DNA from: SG8-41 sp029864385
GTDB lineage: Bacteria > Pseudomonadota > Gammaproteobacteria > Burkholderiales > SG8-41
Direction of reading: 5' to 3'
NCBI GenBank assembly: GCA_029864385.1
Contig: JAOTTL010000001.1
Span: 1 to 64,000, forward strand
DNA length: 64,000 bases
Made by a program: the position numbers and the translations under genes
Notes under the pieces: generated by a model
Databases searched by the model: none
What the model saw: the letters and a program-made list of their open reading frames with translations, nothing else
What the model was told of the DNA's origin: nothing
Part shown: positions 25,219 to 33,400 of the stretch, piece after piece
Layout: each line of letters begins with the position of its first letter
Numbering within the stretch: position 1 is the first letter of the stretch

Positions 25219-26220
25219 TTGACCTTCAGCGATACATCCACGCGACAGCGCCTAGCGGAATTCGTCGCGCGCGCCGCCGGCGGGCACGGCGCCGTGATCA
25301 TCTCCCTCGAGCGGATGAGCGGTGGCGCCGTGCAGGAAAACTGGGCGCTCGACGTCAAGCTGGACGGCGAACTCCGGCGCTGGGTGTTGCGCACGGATGC
25401 CAAGGCAACGGTGCGCGAGAGCCTGACGCGCGCGCAGGAATTCGCCGTCCTGAAGATCGCACACGCCGCGAAGGTGCTCGCCCCCGAACCGCTGTTTCTG
25501 TGCAATGACCTGGCCGTCACGGGCCGGCTGTTCTTCATCATGCAGCGGCTGCCCGGCGTCGCCGCGGGCCACAAGGTCACGCGCGATTCGAAGCTGGTGC
25601 CGGACGGTGGAAGTCTCGCGCGCGAGCTTGCCGCGAATCTCGCTCGTCTGCACCGGATTACGCCGGCGCACGCCGGGCTTGGATTCCTGCCAACCATGCT
25701 CGCCCGCGATTGCATTGCTCACTATCGCAGCTACCTCGACACGCTGTCCCATCCCTATCCGGCCCTCGAATGGGGCCTGCGCTGGTGCGAGATCAACGCC
25801 CCGCAACACGAGGACACGACGTTCATCCATCGCGACTATCGCACCGGCAACTACCTGGTCCACGACGGGCATCTCGTGGGCGTCCTCGACTGGGAATTTC
25901 CCGCGTTCGGCAACCCGCTCGAGGACATCGGCTGGCTTTGCGCCCGGTGCTGGCGTTTCGCGCGTCCGGATCTCGCGGTTGGCGGGATCGCCGGCCTCGA
26001 GGATTTCATAGCGGAATACGAGTGGGTGTCGGGCCGACAGGTAGCGCCTGGTGACCTCATCTACTGGCAGGTCATGGCGCACCTGCGCTGGGCGATAATC
26101 GCGCTGCAACAGCTCGAGCGCCACCTGTCGGGGACCGAGCGGTCGCTCGAGCTGGCCCTGACCGGCCATATCGTCGGCCAGACCGAGCTCGAGATACTCA
26201 ACCTCACGGGGGCGCCATGA
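25219..26220 (+). CDS. Phosphotransferase family protein (APH/ACAD10-like)
   Basis: A 333-residue kinase-fold protein. The catalytic loop is FIHRDYRTGNYLV with H204, D206 and N211, followed by the metal motif VLDWEFPAFGNP (D224). The start codon is TTG at 25219. It is translationally coupled to the DUF6285 gene (ATGA overlap). In ACAD10-type proteins this domain is found with acyl-CoA dehydrogenases and is thought to phosphorylate 4-hydroxy-acyl substrates for dehydroxylation; here the same four genes are separate: phosphotransferase, DUF6285, acyl-CoA ligase, acyl-CoA dehydrogenase. Confidence 0.85.
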   Translation: MTFSDTSTRQRLAEFVARAAGGHGAVIISLERMSGGAVQENWALDVKLDGELRRWVLRTDAKATVRESLTRAQEFAVLKIAHAAKVLAPEPLFLCNDLAVTGRLFFIMQRLPGVAAGHKVTRDSKLVPDGGSLARELAANLARLHRITPAHAGLGFLPTMLARDCIAHYRSYLDTLSHPYPALEWGLRWCEINAPQHEDTTFIHRDYRTGNYLVHDGHLVGVLDWEFPAFGNPLEDIGWLCARCWRFARPDLAVGGIAGLEDFIAEYEWVSGRQVAPGDLIYWQVMAHLRWAIIALQQLERHLSGTERSLELALTGHIVGQTELEILNLTGAP

Positions 26221-26615
26221 ACGACCGGCCCGATGCGCGCGACCTGCTCGAAATCGCGCGCTATGCCTTTGTCGCCGAAGTGCTGCCTGCCGTCCCGGAG
26301 GCGCTGCGGTATACCGCATTGATGATCGCCAACGCCATCGCGATCGCGCAACGCGAGATCGCGGCGGGTGACGCGCCCCTGCGCGGCGAATACCGGCGTT
26401 TCGCCGGGCTGCTGTCCGGAAATGCCGCCGTACCGGACGGCGACGCGCTCCGCGCGGCAGTGGAGGGCTATAATCGGCGCTTGGCAAACGAGATACGCGC
26501 CGGTCGGTTTGACGGGGAGGAGCGTGCCGCGATGCTCGAACACCTGCGCCGCACGACGGAGGAAAAGCTCGCCGTATCCAACCCCAAAGCGCTGGTCGAT
26601 CCGGCTGGTAAATAG
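26217..26615 (+). CDS. DUF6285 protein
   Basis: A 132-residue helical protein, matching the small DUF6285 type that regularly follows such phosphotransferases (RDLLEIARYAFVAEVLPAVP and RYTALMIANAIAIAQREIAA). It starts inside the stop codon of the kinase gene, so both are made together. Its function is not known; likely a partner or chaperone of the kinase. Confidence 0.8.
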   Translation: MNDRPDARDLLEIARYAFVAEVLPAVPEALRYTALMIANAIAIAQREIAAGDAPLRGEYRRFAGLLSGNAAVPDGDALRAAVEGYNRRLANEIRAGRFDGEERAAMLEHLRRTTEEKLAVSNPKALVDPAGK

Positions 26616-26732
26616 CCAGAAGCAACCGCCGACAGACGCAGATAAACACAGATACGATCAACGTCCAGGAAACATCGCCTACAAAGGACATTCGGTGTCA
26701 ATCTGCGTTTATCTGCGTCTCCATCCGGTTTT
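26616..26732. repeat. Intergenic composite repeat (GCAGATAAACACAG type)
   Basis: CCGACAGACGCAGATAAACA near 26629 and the reverse form ATCTGCGTTTATCTGCGTC near 26701 form an inverted pair around 26665. Same repeat as at 14041, 28356, 47237 and 60518. Confidence 0.7.
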
Positions 26733-28349
26733 GTGAGGGCATTGCAAGTGAGCGTGACCGCCTCCTTCGAGCCGCTCACCCCGACGTCTTTCCTTTTGCG
26801 GTCGGGCCGGATCTACGCGGATCGCACTGCGGTTATCGACGACGCCTACCGCTGCAGCTATGGCGAGTTTCTCGACCGCTGCCTGCGGCTCTCCGGCGCG
26901 CTGCGCAATATGGGTGTTGCCGAAGGCGGGCGGGTCGCGGTGCTCGCGCCCAACACCCGCGTGCTGCTCGAGTCCCATTACGGCGTGCCGTTTGCCGGCG
27001 CCGTGCTGGTGGCGCTCAATCCGCGGCTCACGGCCGCCGAGCTCGCAACGATCGTCGCGCACAGCGGCGCGCAGGTGCTGATCTACGACTACGAGTTCGA
27101 AGCGGCTGCCCAGGATATCGCCGCGCAGGCGGGCGGCGAATTGCGGCTGGTACGGGGCGGGCGGCCCGATGACCAGTACGAGCGGCTGCTCGACAGCGCT
27201 GCTCCATGGCGCCGGCCGGTCGCCGACGAGCGCGGATTGCTCTCGATCAATTACACCAGCGGCACCACGGGCACGCCCAAGGGAGTCATGTATCACCATC
27301 GGGGAGCCTACCTGCAGGCGCTCGCGATGGCGATGGAGACGCAACTCGACTGCGACAGCACGTTCCTGTGGACGCTGCCGATGTTCCACTGCAACGGCTG
27401 GTGCTTTCCGTGGGCCGTCACCGCCGCGGGTGCGGCGCACCTTTGCCTGCGCAGGTTCGATCCGGGGCTGGTGTGGGGCCACTTGCGCGATTCCGGTGTC
27501 ACTCATTTCAATGGCGCGCCCACGATACTCGTCATGCTCGCGTGGCATACGGGCGTGGCGCGGCTGCCCCGACCGGTGCGCGTCGGCACGGGCGGCGCGC
27601 CGCCGACGCCGGCAATCTTGCAGCGCATGGCTGAACTGGGCATGGACGTAACCCAGCTCTACGGGCTTACCGAGACCTTCGGGCCGGCGGTGATCTGCGA
27701 ATGGCGCGGTGAATGGAGCCGGCTTGGGATGGAGGAACAGGCGAGGCTCAAGGCGCGCCAGGGCGTGGGAAACGTGGTTTCGAGCGAAGTGCGCGTCGTC
27801 GATGCGCATGGCAACGACGTGCCCGCCGACGGGGCGACATTAGGGGAAATTGCGCTGCGCGGAAACAACGTGATGCTCGGCTATTACCTGGACGAGATCG
27901 CCACCCGCAAGGCCGTGCCGGACGGCTGGTTCAGGACCGGAGATCTCGGCGTGATGCATTCCTACGGCTACGTCGAGATCAAGGACCGGTCCAAGGACAT
28001 CATCGTGTCGGGCGGCGAGAACGTCGCCTCGATCGATATCGAGCGCGTCTTGTGCTCCCATCCAGCGGTGATGGAAGCCGCGGTGGTTGCCGGGCCCGAT
28101 CCCAAATGGGGCGAGGTGCCGGTCGCATTCGTCACGCTCAAGACCGGTGCCGCCGCGAGCGAAGCCGATTTGGTCGCCCACGCGCGCGAGCGCATGGCGC
28201 ACTTTAAGGCGCCGAAGCGGATCGTGTTCAGCGAGCTGCCGAAGAACGCGACGGGCAAGATCCAGAAGTTCGTGCTGCGCGAGCGCGTGCGGGAGCTGAT
28301 GAAGGCGGAAACGCAACCGCCGACGAAGACCAGCCCAAGAATCATTTAG
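26733..28349 (+). CDS. Acyl-CoA synthetase (AMP-binding)
   Basis: A 538-residue adenylate-forming enzyme. The P-loop YTSGTTGTPKG lies at residues 174-184, the A5 region is TQLYGLTETFGPAVICEW, A7/A8 are DGWFRTGDLGV and KDRSKDIIVSGGEN, and the catalytic lysine is in NATGKIQKF near residue 509. It joins a carboxylic acid to CoA through an acyl-AMP; it resembles medium/long-chain fatty-acyl-CoA ligases. Start is GTG 26733 or GTG 26748; neither has a strong ribosome site. It probably belongs with the preceding phosphotransferase pair and the following dehydrogenase. Confidence 0.88.
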   Translation: MRALQVSVTASFEPLTPTSFLLRSGRIYADRTAVIDDAYRCSYGEFLDRCLRLSGALRNMGVAEGGRVAVLAPNTRVLLESHYGVPFAGAVLVALNPRLTAAELATIVAHSGAQVLIYDYEFEAAAQDIAAQAGGELRLVRGGRPDDQYERLLDSAAPWRRPVADERGLLSINYTSGTTGTPKGVMYHHRGAYLQALAMAMETQLDCDSTFLWTLPMFHCNGWCFPWAVTAAGAAHLCLRRFDPGLVWGHLRDSGVTHFNGAPTILVMLAWHTGVARLPRPVRVGTGGAPPTPAILQRMAELGMDVTQLYGLTETFGPAVICEWRGEWSRLGMEEQARLKARQGVGNVVSSEVRVVDAHGNDVPADGATLGEIALRGNNVMLGYYLDEIATRKAVPDGWFRTGDLGVMHSYGYVEIKDRSKDIIVSGGENVASIDIERVLCSHPAVMEAAVVAGPDPKWGEVPVAFVTLKTGAAASEADLVAHARERMAHFKAPKRIVFSELPKNATGKIQKFVLRERVRELMKAETQPPTKTSPRII

Positions 28350-28480
28350 CCGCGGATAAACGCAGATAAACGCAGATCGAAAACAATACAGAACCGCCAA
28401 ACAAGACAACAGCAATAAATGAACCGCGGAGACGCGGAGAGAAACAAACGACAATTCACGAATCACGATAGTTAGGGCCG
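28350..28480. repeat. Intergenic composite repeat cluster
   Basis: GCCGCGGATAAACGCAGATA with further AACGCAGAT units (28350-28378), then AATGAACCGCGGAGACGCGG (about 28418-28437), then CACGAATCACGA. This is the same order of elements as at 14041-14150. Confidence 0.75.
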
Positions 28481-28591
28481 CCGGTCACGTCAAGACATGT
28501 GTCACGACAAAGTGCAGAGCCGCATTTCTTCCCCGTTCCCGTCGGCGTTTAATTCCCCATCGACGCTTCCAATTTGCTTCTGAGACTGCTC

Positions 28592-29788
28592 ATGGACTTT
28601 ACGCTGCCCCCGCCTATCGAGGACTACCGCAAGCGCTATCGCAGTTTCGTCGCCGAGCACCTGATTCCGCTCGAGCAGGACGCGGGCGCGTACGATGACC
28701 ACGAGAACATCCGCCTCGACGTGCTGGAGAAACTGCGCGCCGAGGCGAAAGCGGCAGGCTTGTGGACGCCGCAGATGCCGAAAGAGCGTGGGGGCCAGGG
28801 ACTGCCGGTCGTGGGTATGGCGGCATGCTACGAGGAGATGAACTACTCGATATTCGGGCCCGCCACTTTCAACTGCGCTGCACCCGACGACGGCAACATG
28901 ATCGCGCTGAACAAGATCGGGACTGAGGAGCAGAAAGCACGCTGGTTGCAGCCCATCGTGGACGGTAAGGTACGCTCCTCGATCGTGATGACCGAGCCCG
29001 CGCCCGGCGCGGGGTCCGATCCGGGCATGATGCTCACGACCGCGGAGAAGAGGGGCGACCAATGGATCGTCCGCGGCCGCAAGTGGTTCATCACCGGTGC
29101 GGGCTTCGCGCAGCATTTCATCCTGATCGCAAAGACTTCCAGCGACAAGCGCAAGGGGCTCACCGCTTTTCTGTTTGACCGCGACCAGCCGGGCTGGCGC
29201 ATTGTGCGGCGCATACCTGTCATGGGGCCGGAGGAGCACGGCGGGCATTGCGAGATGGAGTTCGACGGCCTGGAGATTCCAGACGAGAACCGGCTGATGA
29301 ACGTCGGCGACGGGCTGAAGGTCACGCAGATCAGGCTGGGCACCGCACGGCTCACCCATTGCATGCGCTGGCTGGGCCTCGCCCGGCGTTCAATGGACAT
29401 TGCCGGGGAATACGTTTCGCAGCGTGATGCCCTGGGCAGCAAGCTCGCCGAGCGCGAGAGCGTGCAATGGCTCCTCGGCGATGCGGCGATGCAGATCGAG
29501 ATCGGGCGGCTGCTGGTCATGCGCGCGGCGGCGAAGCTCGACAGAGGCGAGTTCGCTCGCAAGGAAATATCGATGGCGAAGATCGCGGTGGCCGATGTGC
29601 TGCACAAGGCCGTGGACACGGCGATCCAGTTGAACGGCGCGCGCGGCTACTCGAAGGACACGATACTCGAATGGATCTACCGTTACGCGCGGCAGGCGCG
29701 GCTCGTGGACGGTGCTTCTGAAGTGCATCGCATGGTGCTCGCGCGGTTTTACATGGAGGAGCGCAACGATTTCTGGTCCTGGAAGTGA
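28592..29788 (+). CDS. Acyl-CoA dehydrogenase (ACAD10/11-like)
   Basis: A 398-residue flavoenzyme. ATG 28592 is preferred to a TTG 18 bases upstream. FAD/acyl-CoA-contact stretches are SSIVMTEPAPGAGSDPGMML and RKWFITGAGFAQHFILIAK, and the C-terminal helix phrase LNGARGYSKDTILEWIYRYA resembles the ACAD10/11 branch, the same branch that carries fused phosphotransferase domains in animals. Together with the three preceding genes this supports a pathway for hydroxylated or branched acyl-CoA. Confidence 0.88.
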   Translation: MDFTLPPPIEDYRKRYRSFVAEHLIPLEQDAGAYDDHENIRLDVLEKLRAEAKAAGLWTPQMPKERGGQGLPVVGMAACYEEMNYSIFGPATFNCAAPDDGNMIALNKIGTEEQKARWLQPIVDGKVRSSIVMTEPAPGAGSDPGMMLTTAEKRGDQWIVRGRKWFITGAGFAQHFILIAKTSSDKRKGLTAFLFDRDQPGWRIVRRIPVMGPEEHGGHCEMEFDGLEIPDENRLMNVGDGLKVTQIRLGTARLTHCMRWLGLARRSMDIAGEYVSQRDALGSKLAERESVQWLLGDAAMQIEIGRLLVMRAAAKLDRGEFARKEISMAKIAVADVLHKAVDTAIQLNGARGYSKDTILEWIYRYARQARLVDGASEVHRMVLARFYMEERNDFWSWK

Positions 29789-29827
29789 CGCCAGCCATCA
29801 ACATCAATAGAGTCAGACACCATTTAA

Positions 29828-29930
29828 CGTGACGGGTGACAGGTGATGGGCTTTAACTTCATGACTCGTCACTCGTCACTCGTCACTCGTCACTCGTCAC
29901 TCGTCAGTCGTCACTCATTACTTGTCACGC
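29828..29930. repeat. GTCACTC tandem array
   Basis: GTGACGG/TGATGGG units are followed by at least six ACTCGTC-type units (29862-29925). An open frame passes through this array (peptide TRHSSLVTRHSSLVS), but this reflects repeat length not divisible by stops and is not taken as coding. Confidence 0.85.
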
Positions 29931-30007
29931 CCTATGAAGCCGCCGTTAGTCGACACTTCTTCAGCACTAGCCACCAGTCACGCTTTAACAGATTTGGAGG
30001 GGTAACC

Positions 30008-30259
30008 ATGACGAAGCGAGGCCGAACCAGAGCGAAGGATCCCGCGCGGCCGATCAGGACGAAGCGCGACCACGAAGGTGCCGCAGCCGTGGCCAAGACA
30101 ATGTCCGGTCAGGCCGACCGGGATTCCGCCGCAGAACTGCGTCTGCAATCGCTACTCCGGAAACTGGACGAGTTCGACGAGTCGGAAGACCACGCACGCG
30201 CCGACTTCCCAGAGGACCAGGAATACTTAGGACCCCGCCGGCGCTGGTCGGACGACTGA
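30008..30259 (+). CDS. Small hydrophilic protein of unknown function
   Basis: An 83-residue protein. ATG 30008 follows GGAGGGG at good spacing. It is very rich in charged residues (TKRGRTRAKDPARPIRTKRD, then acidic RKLDEFDESEDHARADFPED), resembling small cytoplasmic proteins of no known role. Standing alone, so confidence rests on the ribosome site. Confidence 0.5.
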   Translation: MTKRGRTRAKDPARPIRTKRDHEGAAAVAKTMSGQADRDSAAELRLQSLLRKLDEFDESEDHARADFPEDQEYLGPRRRWSDD

Positions 30260-30493
30260 GTTACTGAAGGCGGAAGGCCGTGCACCAGAACTGGTGATAG
30301 GAACTGGTGGTGGAGATCCTGGTGATGTGTACTCGTGATGAGGCGGGCAACGCACTTTTCCATCACCATTATTCGTCGCTCCTTGGCAGGAAATCTGGTG
30401 GCTAGTGCACGCGAGCCTGCCGCTCACGCAACGCTACGCACCCGACATCGCCCGCAACTATCAGATCGCACCCCCAGTCCGGCTCGCCCGCAC

Positions 30494-33400
30494 TCAACGC
30501 CACTTGCGGACAGCGGCCGTCAGAAATCCGGCGAGCCCGTCATTTGCAACCGGTGACCGATCGCGTCTTCCCGCCGCGTGATCGAGCACCTGTTGAACGT
30601 GGACGTCCACCTGTCGCAGAACCGAAGGCGACACCGCATAGCCGTCGCTCTCATAGGTCAGGATCGGCATTCCACGCTGAAGGCTGACCGGCCTGAGGAT
30701 GGCCTCGGAAATCCGATACGGGAGGCAGTTGAACGGTCCGATGACGATGATGCCATCGTAGCCGTCCCTGTTGGCATCGAGACCCTTGCCCACGGTCGGG
30801 GTGATTTCTCCGTAGATAGCATGGGAAACGTGCTCGGAGGCCCCCTCGAACAAGGACGAAACGTCGTTGGGGCCAGCGACCAGCAGCCCCGTCTTGCGAA
30901 ACAGCCTGCGGTAGTAGTCCTCGACCAGTCGTCCCGTCTGATAGGTGAGCCACTTCTGCAAATAGTGCTTGCCATCCCGTTGCAGGACCCTGGTGCAGGC
31001 CTTGCCGAGTGCCAACCCGCCCGGCTTCATCCCCCAGCCGTTGGCAGTTTCTGCCACACGGTAATAGTCGAGATAGAGCAGAAGCTCACTCAAATCGACC
31101 GGCTTGAGAATGATGCCCCGTTCGGCATAAAGGTCGGTGACGCCTTCCATGAAAAACGGACTGAATCGGGTGAAAAAGTCGCCGGTGACCACGACCCGTG
31201 GACAAGTCAAAGGGTCTCGAGTGCGCGGCAATGCCGCCAGCCGATCGATGAATCCGGGCAGTTCGGCGTGGAACTCGTCAAGTGATCGCGTCGCAACGGC
31301 GAAGCGCCGCCATTCCTCTCGAAGCCGATCCACGCTGCCGCGGACGCCCACGACCTGAAGCACATGATCGATCTCCACGAGAATGTCCGCCGCGAGGATC
31401 GCTGATGCCAGACACCGCGCGAACGTCGTCTTATCGGATCCGACGCTGCCTTCTTCGGCCTGAAGACTCAGCAGGAATAGATCGGGCAGCTGCTGATCGG
31501 TGATGAACTGCTCGATGTAGCCCTTGTAGGATTCACTGACGCAAGGTGCTCCGCCGGGAATCATGTAGAAGCCCGCGATCTCGCCGGGCCCGCGGTTCTC
31601 GTGGATTTGCAGCAACTGCCCGACGCAGATCGGTAGCGGGAGGCACTCGCGGCCCGAGGTGTAGTGAAGGCCCCGGTCGAGCTGACTCCGCCCGAGCGTG
31701 ATCACCTCGCCGGCGTGCAGGCCCAACCAGCTGGTGGCCATGGCCAGGGCTTGGGCGTGGTATTGGGAGAAGTTGGGAAAATACAGCCTCACCCGGGGGT
31801 CGGTAATCGGCACCTGCTCGCCATTCGATCGGATGACCTGGCCGCCCGCTGTGAGCCGGCAAGGTGTGAACGACTGGGCGCGGCCCGCTTGCGCTTCCCG
31901 GTAGTTGTTGGCGATGTCGAGAAATGCCTCCAGCCTCGTTTGCACTCCGGCGTCGGCGGTATGGGCGTCGATCTCGAGGATGAGGTACGGTTTTGCGCCC
32001 ATTTCGGAGGCGACCATTGCGTGGGTGAATGCGTCGATGGTGCAGCTGAAATTGCTCACGCAAAGAATAAACAGGTTGGGATGTTGCTTGGCCAACGCCA
32101 CGGCATTCAGGATCTGGTTAGCAAAGTGCCACGCGGTGGGTCCTTCTCCGACGGGCGGGAGGCAGTCGGCGGGAATCACGGGCACGCCCATGCTGGAGAG
32201 TTTCTTGCCGACCGATTGGGAAGCATCCGGTGTGAAGGCGTTGTAGCTGTGCCCGGCAAGCAGGATCGCCGGTTTTCCCGCCGCCACGGCTTGATCGAGA
32301 GCCCGTTGCCCAAGATTGGCCAGGGCGCGCTCTGCTTCCCTCTGGGCATGTACTGCCGCCGCCCAAGCCTGGTCGACCGATTCGCGCCGGATTCCGAACT
32401 CGCGCACGATCAATTCTGCCAGCGGCGCACTGGCTTCGTAGCCGTCGGTGAAATCCAGTACGGGAGAGAGCAGGCGCACGGCGGGAAACGCCTTGGCCAG
32501 AAAATAAGGCCCGGCCTGGGTGATCGGACACAGGTAGGAATCTCGGCAAGTGTCGGGCTGGCGGGGCATGCGCACCACGTGCGGGAGGAAGACCCAGTCC
32601 ACGCCGCGCCGCGAGAGGTCTAGCACCGCGCCGTGCGCGATCTGCGCAGGGAAGCAGAAGCCGGAATTCGATTTCAGATCGCCGCTCGGGTCAACGTCGG
32701 ACAGCACCACCTCCATCCCCAGGCTGGAAAAGAACACCGAGTAGAGCGGGAACAGCGAATGCGTCGTCAGCGCCCGCGGAATGCCGATGCGTGTCCCACT
32801 GGACACCGGTTCGGCGCTGGAGCAGCCGAAGAGTATCTCGGCCCTCTGCTGCACCAGATCGGGGGTCGCGACGCTACTGGATTTTCTCTTCCATACGTTC
32901 TCGAACAGGCTGCAGCGACCACCGAACGGGAAGCGCCGCCCGGCCACCTCGAACCGGTCGATGCTGCAGTTGAGCGTGCAGGCCCGACACGTGACGCGAC
33001 CGACGAGCTTCATCTCCGGCGCCGCCAGAGTGAGCAGGTCAGCTCCGCTGTCCGGCGCCCGTTCTGGTTGCGGACTTTCCTCTGTAGAGGAGTGCTCGCA
33101 CTCCGGAAGTGGCTTGAGTGCGCCGCCGCGGCGCGCAAGCGCCAGCAGTGCGACACCCAGTGCTCCGAGCAATTCCGGATTGGGCGGGATCAATACCTGG
33201 TGGCTCACACTATGGGCGAAGGCATACCCGAGCGCGCGGTTCAGAGCGACCCCGCCCTGCAGGAACACCTTCTTGCCGACGCTGCGCGGCCCCTTGACCC
33301 GGTTGAGGTAGTTGCCGGCGATGGCGTAGACCAGCCCGCTGACGATGTTGTCGCGCGATTGGCCCTGCTGTTGGGCGACGCGTATATCGGAGTTGATGAA

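Noticed and set aside
25252..26691. 479-residue antisense frame over the phosphotransferase and DUF6285 genes
   Set aside because: Codon-shadow composition and no motif, while both plus-strand genes have recognisable families and a coupled overlap.
26709..27809. 366-residue antisense frame over the acyl-CoA ligase
   Set aside because: The ligase has all core motifs on the plus strand; the antisense frame has none.
29828..29930. CRISPR-like array
   Set aside because: Units are 7-8 bp and contiguous; there are no spacers and no cas genes.
29843..30007. Extended N-terminus of the small protein at 30008 with repeated TRHSSLV
   Set aside because: This is translation of the intergenic GTCACTC array; the ribosome site GGAGGGG lies right before ATG 30008.
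30578..32623. Plus-strand frames of 235 and 319 residues over the 1433-residue gene
   Set aside because: Both are shadow frames; the minus strand is continuous for 1433 codons with known domains.
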